A model generated the notes under the pieces. The model had not been told where the DNA came from, did no database searches, and saw only the letters and a program-made list of their open reading frames with translations. A stretch of DNA of 64,000 bases from Prorocentrum cordatum (lineage: Eukaryota > Sar > Dinophyceae > Prorocentrales > Prorocentraceae): positions 1-64,000 of the forward strand of contig CAUYUJ010020167.1 of the NCBI GenBank assembly GCA_963575745.1. Reading direction: 5' to 3'. The position numbers were made by a program, and so were the translations under genes. Shown piece after piece: positions 33,038-43,526 of the stretch (its first letter is position 1; each line of letters begins with the position of its first letter).

Positions 33038-33130
33038 GGAGGAGGAGGAGGAGGAGGAGGAGGAGGAGGAGGAGGAGGGGGAGGAGGAGGAGGAGGAGGA
33101 GGAGGAGGAGGAGGAGGAGGAGGAGGAGGC
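33038..33130. repeat. (GGA)n tract
   Basis: About 92 bp of agg triplets, only 175 bp from a TCC tract of opposite polarity. The pair can form an intrastrand stem. Confidence 0.93.
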
Positions 33131-33773
33131 GTCGCTCGTAGTGACGGCAACTGGGGCATATACATTACCAGTGGCGGGCCGTTTTTCAATGCCAGGACTT
33201 TTTTTGAGGGTCAAGGACGACGCTGGGGTGGTCTGGTGTATACTCTTTTTTTCCCCGTTGTCTTGGGGAAACAGCGAAGAATGTATACACCAGGATCCCG
33301 TATACACCAGAATCCGCGTTCCTGTGCGAATTTCAGCGCAGGGCCGGAAAAAACGTCGGTATATAGAGTTCGGTTCCCTATCTCCACCGGTTCTGGATCT
33401 GGAGCGGCTGGTGGAGGACGCGGTGCTGGCGCCACCCAGCCCGCTCCTCTGCTTGCGAGAACAGCGAGGCGCTTCATCCGACGTTCGACGACAGGCTCTG
33501 CCCCTCCTCCCTCCTGCCTCCCTCGCGTCCGCCTTCCTCCGTCCTCCCGCCCCCCTCCTCAGATCGAGCCCGCCCTTCGTCAGACCCAGCGCTTGGCGAG
33601 CAGTTTTGTCTCCTCCTCCCTCCCGTCATCCTTTTTGGTTCCCTGCCTCCTCCCCTCTTCCCGCCTGTTCCCTCTTTTCGTTCGCCTCCTTCCTCCCACC
33701 CCCTCGATGCCCCGTGCCCACGCTCCGCAGACGGAGATGGCTCGGACAACTGTTCATCCCCCCTCTCCTGCCG

Positions 33774-33777
<4 letters not shown>

Positions 33778-33804
<27 letters not shown>

Positions 33805-33830
33805 CGCTCCCTCTCTCTCTCTCTCTCTCT
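33778..33830. repeat. (TC)n dinucleotide run
   Basis: Two ctctct blocks separated by cgctccc. Confidence 0.92.
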
Positions 33831-34114
33831 TTTATCTCCCTTCTCCCTTCTCCACAATCACACACCATGAATGCTGCCCTCCCCTCTCCCCCGCAGACGT
33901 TCTGAGGGTGGTGCGCCCCCCTTCCCCGCATGGTTTTTCCCAACCACCCTGGTGTGTGTTGAGCTGGGTCATCGTTTTGAAGTGACAGCGCCCCGCGTCC
34001 CCCTCCTCCTCCCTCCTCCTCCTCCTCCTCCTCCTCCCTCCTTCTCCTTCTCCTCCCCCTCCTTTTCCTTCTCCATTCCGTCTCCTTATAGATAACTCCT
34101 CCCTGTCGCATCCC

Positions 34115-35355
34115 GAGGCCAGTTTTTAGGTCGGGCCGGGCGTTTTGCTTAAGACTTCCTCACCGCTTATGAATCTGAAGCTTAAAGACTTACAACAGCT
34201 TCACAGATGGAGGGCGGGCCGTTTTCAAGATGTAGCTCTCGCACTAGCGCCGCGCACACTCGCTTTAACAAGTTGCACGGTTTTCACTGGTTGAGGGCGG
34301 GTGGTTTTCAAAATGTGGCTCTAGCCTTAGCGCCGCGCACATTCGTTTCAAACATTTGCAAGAGCTTCACGGATTGAGGGCGGGTGGTTTTCAAAATGTG
34401 GTTCTCGCCTTAGCGCCGCGCACATTCGTTTTAAAAATTTCAATAGTTTCACGCGTTGAGGGCGGGTGGTTTTCAACAAGTGGTTCTCGCCTCAGCGCCG
34501 CGCACACTCGCTTTAACAATTTGCAAGAGCGTCACTGGTTGAGGGCGGGTGATTTTCAAAATGTGGCTCTAGCCTTAGCGTCGCGCACATTCGTTTCAAA
34601 CATGTGCAAGAGCTTCACGGATTAAGGGTGGGTGGTTTTCAAAATGTGGCTGTCGCCTTAGCGCCGTGCACATTTATTTCAAACATTGCAATCGTTTCAC
34701 GTATTGAGGGCGGGTGGTTTTCAACAAGAGGTTCTCGGTTTAGCGCCGCGAGCACTCGTTTTAACAATTTGCAAGAGTTGCACACATTGAGGGCGGGTGA
34801 TTTTCAAAATGTGGTTCTCGCCTAAGCGCCGCGCACATTCGTTTAAAACATCGCAGGAGCTTCACGGATTGAGGGCGGGTGGTTTTCAAAATGTGGCTCT
34901 CGCCTTAGTGCCGCGCGCATTCGTTGCAAACAGTTGCAAGATTTGTCACGGATTGAGGGCGGCTCCTTTTCAAAATGTAGTGTTTGCTTTAGCGCCGCGC
35001 ACATTCGTTGTCAATTGTGCAAGAGTTTCACGGATTTCCATGATCAGCGTACCAGAAATGGTGGTTCGGAGATATTCAGGATTATGCGGGTGCAACAGTT
35101 ATGTTGATTCGTAGTGTCGAAGTCCCAAAAACGGCGCTCTGGCACGAGTCCGGATCGTCAAGACGCAGCAGCCAGGTGGATGCGTGGCGTCAAAATCCCG
35201 AGAGCAATGTTTCGGCATGCTTCAGGATCTTCAAACGGTTGTCTTCCAACGAGGCAGTTCTTTCAATGGAAATGAACCGTTGTGGGGGCCTATGAAGAGG
35301 AAGCTTGGAGGGAGGGTCAATTCCAACATCGTTGATGGCTCTTGGTTTTGCACTG
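34115..35355 (+). repeat. Composite dispersed repeat L+M, copy 2 (plus)
   Basis: Starts with 'ccgaggccag...gggccgggcgtttt', followed by about ten ~80-bp units of part L ('gagggcgggtggttttcaaa', 'cgccttagcgccgcgcacat', 'ttgcaagagcttcacggat') to about 35040, then part M (35150-35355: 'caatgtttcggcatgcttca', 'ggaaatgaaccgttg'). The order is the exact mirror of 21395-22060 and 49118-49695. TCC tracts flank both ends (34000-34080 and 35360-35570). Confidence 0.87.
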
Positions 35356-35359
35356 GTCT

Positions 35360-35570
35360 TCCTCCTCCTCCTTCTCCCTCCTTCCCTCCCTCCCGCCCTC
35401 CTCCCTCCTCCCTCCTCCCTCCTCCCTCCTCCCTCCCCCCCTCCCTCCTCCCTCCTCCCTCCTCCTTCCTCCCCCCTCCCTCCTCCCTCCTCCCACCTCC
35501 CACCTCCCTCCCCCTCCTCCCTCCGCCCTCCTCCCTCCTGCCTTTTGCCTCCTCCCGTCGACTCTCCCCG
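35360..35570. repeat. CT-rich (CTCCCTC)n tract
   Basis: Imperfect ctccctcc and cctcctcc words of about 210 bp, adjoining part M of the composite repeat. Confidence 0.92.
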
Positions 35571-35639
35571 CTCCTCCCTCCTCCCCTCCTCATCCCCCTC
35601 CCTGCTCTGCCTGCCCCCCCCCGCCGCGTGTACAACAGT

Positions 35640-36770
35640 TCGGCGCACCCCTGAGGCCCCAGCGGCAGCGCCCCATAGGAAGCTCAACCGAAGGCCCAAG
35701 TGGCAGCGCCAGCAGGGCAACGCCGCACCCGTTTCGGCACACCTCTTCACACGCTTCGAGGTCCCATTGGTTGCTCAACCGAAGGCCCCAGTGGCAGCGC
35801 CCGCATGGCTCCGTCGCGCCCGTTTCGGCACACCCCTCACACCTTTCGTGGCCCTGTGGAGAGGAGCACCAAAGGCCCCAGTTCCAGCGCCCACATGGAG
35901 CCGCCGCACCCGTTCTGGCACTCACGCGATGCGTGGCCCCAAGGTTTCACCGACGGCCCCAGTGGCAGAGCCCACATGGAGCCGCTGCATCCGTTTCGGC
36001 ACACCCCTCACACATTTCGTGGGCTCGTGGGGAGCTCCACCGAAAGCCCCAAAGGCAGCGCCCGAATGGCACCGACTCGCCCAGTCCAGCACACTCTTGC
36101 ACGTCTCGCGGCCGCATAGGGAGCTCCACCGACGGCCCCAGTGGGAGCGCCCGCCATGGCACCGCCGCGCCCATGTCGGCACACCCCTCACAGATGTCGT
36201 GGCACCCACTGGGCGCTCCACCGAAAGCTCAGTGGCAGCGCCCACATGGTACCGCCGCACCCGTTTCAGCACACCACTCACACGCTTCTTGGCCCCACAG
36301 AAGATCCCAGGTGCAGCGTCCGCATGGCACCGCCGTGCCTGTTCCGCAGCAATTTCGGCACTCCTTTCACGTTTCGTGGCTCCATAGGGCGCTCCACCGA
36401 AGGCCTCAGAGGGAGCGCCCGTCATGGCACTGCTGCACCCGTTCAGGCACACCCCTCACACGTTTCGGGGCCAATATGGAGTTCCACCGAAGGCCCCAGT
36501 GGCAGCGCCCGCGTGACATTGCCGCACCCGTTCCGACACACCCCTAAGACGTTTCGCGGCTCCATGGGAAGCTCGACCGAAGGCCCCAGTGGCAGCGCCC
36601 ACATGGCACATCCGCCCCCATTGTGGCATACCCCTCACACGTTTCGTGGCCCTATACGTAGCTCCACCACGGCCCCAGTGGCAGGGCCCGCATGGCACCG
36701 CTGCGCCAATTTCGGCACACTCCTCACACCTTTCGTGGCCCCATAAAGAACTCCACCGAAGACGACACTC
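35640..36770 (+). repeat. Tandem array of about 80-92-bp units (12-13 copies)
   Basis: Units contain 'gaaggccccagtggcagcgc', 'atggcaccgccgcacccgtt', 'tcggcacacccctcacac' and 'cgtggccccatagggagctc'. Copies start near 35690, 35781, 35871, 35951, 36041, 36131, 36220, 36300, 36397, 36489, 36578 and 36665. Because many units are near 87-90 bp, frames stay open for 400 codons. A translated tandem-repeat protein cannot be excluded, but no start context, splice link or domain supports it. Confidence 0.88.
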
Positions 36771-37018
36771 TCAACCGCGGTACTCACAACTGCATGTGGA
36801 CTGGCGCCCGCCAGGATAATGTCTATTTTCTATGTGCCCCTCCAATCCGAACGTTCTCGGTTCTGCCGACACGGTGCCCCCGCTGCAGCGTTGGCCCCAT
36901 TCTCGGATCGGCGCGTTGCTCCCGTGGTTCCAAGTGGCGCTCTCTCCCCGGCGCGGGCCACATTTCTGGACCCGAGTGTTTCACTGTTGCTGCCGCCCCC
37001 TTCCCTCCCCCCTCCCCC

Positions 37019-37150
37019 TTGGCATCGCTCGGGCGTGTGCATTTTTTCCTTCGGCCAGGACCATCGAGGAGCATCCTTGATCATTTGGCGAGAAAAACCA
37101 CGCACGAAGCCGAACAAAAAAACACAGGAAATGGACGTCCAAGCGATGGC
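37019..37150. mobile_element. Inverted-repeat element, family B copy 2
   Basis: 132 bp. Ends ttggcatcgctcgggcgt and acgtccaagcgatggc; internal sequence matches copy 1 at 25661-25790. It lies 384 bp upstream of exon 8. Confidence 0.85.
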
Positions 37151-37533
37151 GAGTCCCCCGCCTTCCGCCTTCCTCCGGTCCTTTGCTCCTCCCGCTGCTC
37201 CTGCTTCTGCTGCAAGTCCTCTTCGTTCTCCTCCTTCTTCATCATCCTTCTCCTCTTCCTCATCCTCGTCCTCCTGCTCATCTGCCGCCTCCTCCGCCTT
37301 CAATGTGCACAGCTCGCGCAATGGGAAGAGATGGGTGGAAGGGGGAGGATGTCAGATATGGCTCGAGCACGCCTAGCATGCTCTCTCCCATCTCGCCTAT
37401 CGCCTTTTTCCCTTCTCTCCTTCCTCCCCTCCTCCCCTCTCCTCGCCCATCCTCCGGCTCTCTCTCCTCCCTCCTCCCTCCTCTCCTCTGAATGCTTCCC
37501 CCCCTCCCCCCCGCACTCCTCTCCCGCCGCCAG

Positions 37534-37638
37534 GTCTTCTACCGCGACCTCGCGGACAGCGTCCAGCGCAGCGAGGCCAGCTGGCGGAAGTGGTTCGACG
37601 AGAACGAGCCCGAGAGCGTCCCGGTGCCCGACTTCGAG
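37534..37638 (+). CDS. Dynein heavy chain exon 8 (post-AAA6)
   Basis: Thirty-five codons, every one ending in G or C. The sequence V-F-Y-R-D-L-A-D-S-V-Q-R-S-E-x-S-W-R-K-W-F-D-E-N-E-P-E matches the dynein segment F-x-x-x-x-x-x-I-x-x-x-x-x-x-W-(K/R)-x-W-(F/Y)-(D/E)-x-(E/D)-x-P-E. The acceptor is cgccag|GTC; the donor is TTCGAG|GAGCAC (GA). CGAGGA recurs before exon 9. A (TCC)n tract begins about 100 bp downstream. Confidence 0.95.
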
Positions 37639-37739
37639 GAGCACTGCCGCGGGCGCCCAGCCGCGCGCGGCCCCGCCCCCGTCGGCGCCGTCGCCGCCGC
37701 CTTCCGGGCGGGCCCGCCTTCGGGAGAGGGGGGGGGCAC

Positions 37740-37921
37740 TCCTCCCCCTCCTCCTCCCTCCTCCTCTCCTCCTCCTCCTCCTCCTCCTCCTCCTCCTCCT
37801 CCTCCTCCTCCTCCTCCTCCTCCTCCTCCTCCTCCTCCTCCTCCTCCTCCTCCTCCTCCTCCTCACCTCCTCCACCTCCTCCTCCTTCCTCCTCCTCCTC
37901 CTTCTCCTTCTCCTCCTCCTC
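37740..37921. repeat. (TCC)n tract
   Basis: About 180 bp, nearly uninterrupted between 37768 and 37864. It ends one base before element C1. Confidence 0.95.
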
Positions 37922-37922
37922 T

Positions 37923-38162
37923 AGGCCTCCTGGATGGGATCGGAGTAGATGGGGTTGGAGAATCGCGCCGCATCGCCGATGCATCGCCGATGCGGCTCGA
38001 TGTGGAGCCCGTGCTTCTCCACGCCGACGTCGCCGAGGCATCGCCCACGTCGAAGACACATCGCAGGTGCATCGCCGATGCATCTCGTATGCATCGCCGA
38101 CGTATCGGCGATGCGGCGCGATCTTCCGCCCCCATCTACTCCGACCCTATCTTGGAGGCCTC
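37923..38162. mobile_element. Inverted-repeat element, family C copy 1
   Basis: 240 bp. The left end aggcctcctggatgggatcg and right end 'cgaccctatcttggaggcct' are reverse complements. Between them lie repeated cgatgcatcgccgatg words and an internal 'ctcgatgtggagcc' block. Copies at 41096-41302 and 43661-43901. Confidence 0.82.
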
Positions 38163-38571
38163 AAAGGTTCAGCACCGCCATCCAGCGCCCACCGGCAAAA
38201 TCGGAGCCTTCTCCAAGCGCTCGGCGCCAGGGAGCCTGGGGATGCTCCCGCAGAGCTCCCCGACCAGCGGAGGCAGCTGCAGTCGGGCCAAGGTATGGGA
38301 TCGAGGGGCGGTTCGGGGAGGGTGCCCTACGATTCTTCGTGTTTGTTCGATGTTCTTGTGCATGCTGGGGAGGGTATACTCTGGGATCTTCTGTGTGTTC
38401 TGGCCGGGGAGGACTAGTGTTCTTGGAGGATAACTTCTCCGGTCTTAGGTCCGCCTGCACCTGCGCTGTGATGTCACCGTGCTTCGAACTTCCGAGACGG
38501 TGACTGGGCCGTTGGTGGTTGAGCCGAAGTGCAAAGACGGTCTGGATTATCAAAGCACGGGCCCAGTGTTC

Positions 38572-38608
38572 CTAACCACCACTTCGTAATCCCGAGTGGT
38601 GGTTAGCG
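38572..38608. repeat. Perfect 12-bp hairpin ctaaccaccact...agtggtggttag
   Basis: Perfect inverted repeat with an 11-base loop. Isolated, with no flanking repeats recognised. Its role is unknown. Confidence 0.7.
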
Positions 38609-39439
38609 GGGCTGGTGCCCTGCGTGGATCGCCTGCATTACCGGCCATCCACCTTAATAATGATTAGGCTTGTTAGTGGCGGTCCTGGAAGGATATCGTT
38701 GGGGTCGATCCTGGAGGGGTCTGCGGGGCGGGAAAGCCAACAGGGTCCAAAAGGCCACCACGAGAGCTCGCGAGCGTCGACGTCGTCGCCGCCGTCGTCT
38801 TCGTCCCCCTTTGAAGTCGGCGTCACTGGCCGTAAGGCCTTCGCAGTATGAATCTTATTTGTTTCCCCGCAGACGGCCTTGGCCTGTTAGGCCATGACTG
38901 GCCAACCATACCATACCATCATCGCAGTAACCACCAAGTCGTTCATCCGAACGTACCTACAAACTCGTGACACTCCCCACATAGAATACATCAAGTATCA
39001 TCTGCTCGACTTTTTCTCCCTCCCCTTTCACTCACCGAATTGTTCCACTACTCGCAGATAGCCTACTCGCAAACGTCCGAGACACACGCACACAAGCACA
39101 CACCCACACACATGTTTGCCTCGATGTACTTGATACCCTCCGCGTCGTATCCAGGCAACCTGCGAGCAGTGGAACGCATGCTGTTTGCCTCTTCTCTCGT
39201 TTCCTCCCCCATCTCTGTTCATTCAAGCTTCGCGCGGCCCGCTTAGCCTCGACCGGAAGAGGTGCGCTCTCGACCCGCGAATCACAAATGCTGTGTGCCT
39301 CTCCTCCCCCTCCCCCTCCCGGGCCGCCTCTGGACGCGCGCCCGTATTTCCTCCCACCCCCCACCCCAGCCCTCGCCGTCCCAGCATGCCCTGCCCGGGC
39401 GGCTCCTGGCCCCCGACGCTCCCCAAGGGCGCGTCGCTT

Positions 39440-39786
39440 CTCCTCCCTCTCCCCCTTTCCTCCTCCTTCTCCTTTCCTCCTCCTCCTCCTCTTCCTCCTC
39501 CTCCCTCCTCCTCCTTCTCCCTCCTCCTCCTCCTCCTCCTCCTCCTCTCCTCCTCCTCCTCCTCCTCCTCCTCCTCCCCTCTCCTCCTCCTCCTCCTCTC
39601 CTCCTCCTCCTCCGCCTCCTCCTCCTCCTCCCTTCCCTCCTCCTCCTCCTCCTCCTCCTCCTCCTCCTCCTCGTCCTCCTCCTCCTCTCTCCCCTCCTCC
39701 TCCTCCTCTCCCCCTCCTCCTCCTCCTCCTCCTCCTCCTCCTCCTCCTCCTCCTCCTCCTCCTCCTCCTCCTCCTCCTCCTCCTCT
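39440..39786. repeat. Long (TCC)n tract
   Basis: About 345 bp of tcc/ctc triplets with occasional gcc, ttc or gtc, the longest pyrimidine tract in the window. The final 75 bp are pure. Confidence 0.95.
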
Positions 39787-39894
39787 TGCTCTCCCGCCTC
39801 CTCCCCCCAAAGGTCCCCCAAAGGCGCCCCAAAGGTTCCTGGTTCCAGGTTCCCGCCGGGTTCCCGGTTCCAGGTTCCGGGCCGTTCCTGGGTT

Positions 39895-40150
39895 CTTGGT
39901 CGATCTTCTTATCGATCGGTCTTACCATTGATCTCATTACCCATTTCTATCGATCTCACAATCGATCTCACTATTGATCTCACAAGCGATCTCACTATAG
40001 ATCGCACGAGCGATCTCGCGATCGATCTCACTATCGATCTCATTGAATCGACTTCACTCTCGGTCTCACGATCTACTTCACAATCGTCCTCACTATCGAT
40101 TACACTATCGATTCCATGATCGATCTCACAATCGATCTCAATATCCATAT
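39895..40150. repeat. gatctcac(t/a)atc tandem repeat
   Basis: About fifteen imperfect 12-16-bp units of gatctcacaatc / gatctcactatc. A similar but sparser set of tcgat words occurs at 57160-57270. Confidence 0.85.
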
Positions 40151-40742
40151 TTACTAATTTTCAAACCATCCGCTGATTGGTGTTTTCTCTGGTGTAATTG
40201 TTTTATACTGTTTTTTTTGTGTCGGGGGAGTTTTCGGGCCACCTGGGGCCCTCACTGAAGTTTCTGCCGGTGGCCTCCTGGGACCTCTGGGGGCCTTGCG
40301 TATGCTTCGAAGCCCATAGGCCCCCCGACTTCACGCGCCCTTCATTCATGTTCAGGCCCACTGCTCGTAACGCCACGGTTCTCTGGCCGATTGCGCAACC
40401 CTTTGCGGGCACCGTCGACGCTGCGGGTTCTGAGCCCCAGCCAGTGTTCCAGAAATCCTGCCTGCCCTCACTCACCACCCACCAAACCACCCCAACCCAA
40501 CCCGAAGGCCTCAAGTTGCCCTCCATGTCCAGTTGGGGGGGGGGTCGGGGAACACTGAAAAAAACACATATGGTACCCGTACCCCTCCCAACCCGAAATT
40601 TGGGTCTTCGGGTTGGGTTGGGGTGGTCTGGTAGGTAGTCGTGCCCAGGCAGGGCTCGCCTGTGGTTGTGCAAGGGTGCTCCTGCTGCGGCCTCGCGCGC
40701 CCCGTGTGGCCGTCGCTCCGTTGCGCCAAACCCTTGGCCGAG

Positions 40743-40811
40743 GACCGCCTCGTGGTGGAGCGCACCCTGGGCCCGTTCCTGCGCCTCGTCGTCGTGCGGA
40801 GCATGCGGGAG
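40743..40811 (+). CDS. Dynein heavy chain exon 9 (post-AAA6)
   Basis: Twenty-three codons, all ending in G or C: D-R-L-V-V-E-R-T-L-G-P-F-L-R-L-V-V-V-R-S-M-R-E. It matches the dynein motif F-x-(R/K)-L-L-L-(I/V)-R-(S/C)-x-R-x-D-R. The acceptor is gccgag|GAC; the donor is CGGGAG|GACCCC (GA). Splicing to exon 10 restores R-E-D-R-T, the family consensus. GAGGACC occurs at both junctions. Confidence 0.92.
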
Positions 40812-41095
40812 GACCCCCTCGGACCCTCTCTTTGCTGCCAGCGGTGGCTCGTCTCAGGGTGTACCGCATCTCCTCCTCCTCCTCGGCGGCGAGCGAGGGG
40901 GGGAAGCGAGAATGTTTCGTGCTCTATGCTGATGTCTCGTGCTCTTTCGACTATGTTTGATTCTTGATGGATTGTGTGTTGTGTGTCATTATGAGTCCAC
41001 CTGTGGGAGGACATGCCCGACCTAATTGTAAGGTGTACCGAAGCTCCTGCTCCTTTTGCTCAGCTTCACCATCCTCTTCCTGTTCGTCTACGTAA

Positions 41096-41302
41096 GCCTC
41101 CCAGAAGGGGTCCGAGTAGATGGGGTCGGAGGATCGCGCCATATCACCGATGCATTGCCGATGGGGCTCGATGTGGAGCCTGATTTTCTTCACGCCGACG
41201 GCGCCGATGCATCGCCGATGCATCGGCGATGCACGGGCGATGCATTGGCGATGCAACGCGATCCTTCGACCCCTTCCGCTCGGACCCCATCTGGGCGGCC
41301 TC
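41096..41302. mobile_element. Inverted-repeat element, family C copy 2
   Basis: 207 bp. The left 'gcctcccagaaggggtccga' and right 'cggaccccatctgggcggcc' ends mirror each other. The interior has gatgcatcgccgatgcatcg words and 'ctcgatgtggagcc'. Shorter than copies 1 and 3 by about 33 bp in the centre. Confidence 0.82.
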
Positions 41303-41475
41303 CAGTTCGTTCGCAGGCGGTGCCTCGCCCCCCAATCATCGAGGGCTTGCCGAACAAAAACGTGGCCTCTCGGACAAAGGGGGAAGCGCAAAGACGCGCC
41401 CCCAGGGGCCCGGCGGGGGGGCTATTCGGACGCACCTCCGTCAAGAAAGGACGCCCCCCCCGTCTTAGATCCCCG

Positions 41476-41556
41476 GGAGGAGTAGGAGGAGGAGGAGGAG
41501 GAGTAGGAGGAGTAGGAGTAGGAGTAGGAGTAGGAGTAGGAGTAGGAGTAGGAGTC
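41476..41556. repeat. (GGAGTA)n/(GGA)n tract
   Basis: gga triplets grading into a clean ggagta hexanucleotide repeat. Confidence 0.93.
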
Positions 41557-41789
41557 AAGCTAGCCAGCTCGAGCGAGTCAAGCATGGCATGCCCAGTCCC
41601 ACCCGCCCTCCCACAACATAAGAAGCAAAAGCTGGCACAACTGGGGGCCGAAGTCACACCGGCCAGCCGGTTTGTACAGCTGATGCGGCCGCGATGGCGG
41701 TTGCCGACGGGATCTGGCGAGCGCGTGTTGAATGCCGCGCACGCATTGCCGCGACGTGCCAGAAGGCCCCAACTTGAATTGTTTTTTTA

Positions 41790-42145
41790 TAACGGGGGGG
41801 TTTGGATGGGCGGGCGCGGGGTGTGCGCCGCATCCCATTCCTGCCAAGCATTTTGCGACGTGGACGACAGGACGTCCATGCTGAGAGGAAAAACGTTGGT
41901 GCGCGGCGCCGAGGCGAGAGCGACATGTCACCCCTTCGCGCGGGGTGTGCGCCGCGTCCCATTCCTGCCACGCATTTTGCGACGTGACGACAGCACGACC
42001 ATGTTGACAAGAAAAACAAAACTGTGTATTGTCTTTTGCAGATTCGAATGGGACGGATTGGATGGGCGGGCGCGGGGTGTGCGCCGCGTCCCATTCCTGC
42101 CATGCATTTTGCGACGTGGGCGACAGGACGTCCATGCGACGGTGC
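41790..42145 (+). repeat. Three-unit tandem repeat N (about 130-150 bp)
   Basis: Each unit has 'gcggggtgtgcgccgc', 'tcccattcctgcca', 'gcattttgcgacgtg' and 'acgacag.acg.ccatg' (near 41819, 41941 and 42071). A fragment with 'ggacgacaggacgtccatgt' recurs at 42506-42545. Confidence 0.83.
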
Positions 42146-42661
42146 CAATGACGGCGACGACTCTAGAAGGATTTGAGCATGCGCTCGCGGCGACGCGCGC
42201 GCATGTCGCCCGCGTGGTATTTTTTGCACAGGATTCGCGGCCTGGGTGCATGACAGAGCATCGCGAGTGCACCGCGCGATGACGTGAACTCGCTGGATTT
42301 GACAGAATTCTTAAGATTCCTATGGTTTTCCTATGATTTCAGCAAGAGAGCCCGGGCAGGAAATTTGTAGAATTTTTGTGAAAAAGCATTGGGTTTTTGA
42401 TGTTTTTATGTTGAAATGCTTGCAAACACACGGTGTTCGGTAGGACTCTGACATGAACGCGCGCGTGTGCTCTTTGTTTTTTTTTTTTTGCAATGGATTA
42501 TCGCCGTGGACGACAGGACGTCCATGTCGAGAGGAAAAAATAAGACAACTGTTAATGTTGTATTGTTTTTTACAGGTTAGGATGGGACCACCTGGATGGG
42601 GCCCCTATCTGCCGGCCTGAGGGGTGAGTAGGAGTATATTCGAATAAGGAATAAGGATAGG

Positions 42662-42702
42662 AGTAGGAGGAGGAGGAGGAGGAGGAGGAGGAGGAGGAGG
42701 AT
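42662..42702. repeat. Short (GGA)n tract
   Basis: About 40 bp of agg triplets preceded by ggagta-like words. Confidence 0.9.
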
Positions 42703-42873
42703 GACCCCACGCTTCTGTGGGGTAGTCGAGAAAGAACCCCACAGAGTCAGGGACTGGGGTCGCCGTGCCCCTCCCTCTGCTTCCCGTGGCGGCTGCTGGT
42801 CCCCGGCCTCCTGATCTCCTCCGCCAGCGCCATGTGCACACAGCCTCGAGCCCAGGCGTGGTGCTGAGACCAG

Positions 42874-43096
42874 GGCTGTCCCCCTACAGGGGGATTTTCG
42901 ATGACAAATAAAACATACCCCTAAAAATATTCAAGTTGAATATTTTGAAGTTTGGGAGTATTTGTTGAATAATTCAACAAATACTCCAAAACTAATCTGG
43001 GGACTATTTTGTTTGATTATTGTTTGACCTTTTTGGTGCATTTTGGGGGTATGCTTGATCTTTCGTCGAAAATCCCCCCGTAGGGGGACAGGCCCG
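42874..43096. mobile_element. Inverted-repeat element, family E copy 3
   Basis: Ends ggctgtccccctacaggggg (then attttcga) and its reverse complement (tcgaaaatccccccgtaggg, then ggaca). A longer word, 'gagcccaggcg.ggt..tgagaccagggctgtc', lies directly outside both ends (42848-42880 and 43095-43128), a long direct duplication flanking the element. The interior is AT-rich and contains 'ttgaatattttgaagtttgg'. Confidence 0.75.
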
Positions 43097-43315
43097 AGCC
43101 CAGGCGCGGTTATTGAGACCAGGGCTGTCAGCTGCTCCGTTCTGCCGGTGGCGTGCTCGGCGCCCTGCGTTCCTTCGGGCACGCCTCCGCAGCAGCGGCG
43201 CCGCGCACGGCGTGGGGCGGGCGTCGCCGAGCCCGCGGCAGGCCACGCGCGTGCACTGTCTCTATGTTTATGCGCTCTTGCGGAGCCATTTGGGACTCGA
43301 GGCTCTGGGCCTATC

Positions 43316-43480
43316 AGGAGGGAAAAAACACACACAGAGACACAATTAATCGTCGACCCCCAGGAAAATATGGGAAAGTATGGGAAGTGGGGGGGAAGAC
43401 AAGAACCCAGAAAATACATAGGAAAATATGGGAAATCTTGTTATTTGTGTGTATTTATTTGTGTGTCCCAGGGCCCCTTC
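43316..43480 (+). repeat. Dispersed repeat K, copy 3
   Basis: Same ordered landmarks as the other K copies, including 'agacacaattaatcgtcgac' and 'tttgtgtgtatttatttgtg'. Confidence 0.85.
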
Positions 43481-43526
43481 ATATATGTTGATGCGCTCTT
43501 GCGGAGCACTTTGGACTCGAGGCTCT

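Larger units (their letters stand above)
29789..37533 (+). other. Dynein intron 7 (GT-AG, 7745 bp)
   Basis: Begins gtctgc and ends cgccag; CAGGTCT is shared by both junctions. Contents: CT-rich runs (30330-30640), element E2 (30742-30893), repeat P1 (30903-31070), ATC tract (31228-31345), CCA/CCG tract (32298-32505), TCC and GGA tracts (32728-32862, 33038-33130), a tggtgtatac palindrome (33233-33292), TC dinucleotides (33778-33830), the L/M composite repeat (34115-35355), CT-rich tract (35360-35570), an 88-bp array (35640-36770), element B2 and a CT-rich lead into exon 8. Between them, 29800-30320, 31350-32290 and 33300-33770 show nothing recognised. Confidence 0.8.
37639..40742 (+). other. 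Dynein intron 8 (GA-AG, 3104 bp)
   Basis: Begins gagcac and ends ggccgag. Contents: TCC tract (37740-37921), element C1 (37923-38162), a 12-bp-stem hairpin (38572-38608), long TCC tract (39440-39786) and a gatctcac tandem (39895-40150). The stretches 38170-38570, 38610-39430 and 40160-40740 look unique. Confidence 0.82.

Noticed and set aside
32046-33905. 619-codon plus-strand open frame, the longest in the window
   Set aside because: It is held open by CCA, TCC and GGA microsatellites in succession; the non-repetitive parts match nothing and there is no splice link to dynein exons.
35305-36547. Open frames of 360-410 codons over the 88-bp array
   Set aside because: Different frames are open at once over the same units, as expected from a GC-rich tandem repeat with near-multiple-of-three spacing; kept only as a finding to test.
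38572-38608. Hairpin considered as a tRNA arm or histone-type 3' stem-loop
   Set aside because: Only one stem is present, with no cloverleaf, no A/B boxes and no adjacent histone coding sequence.
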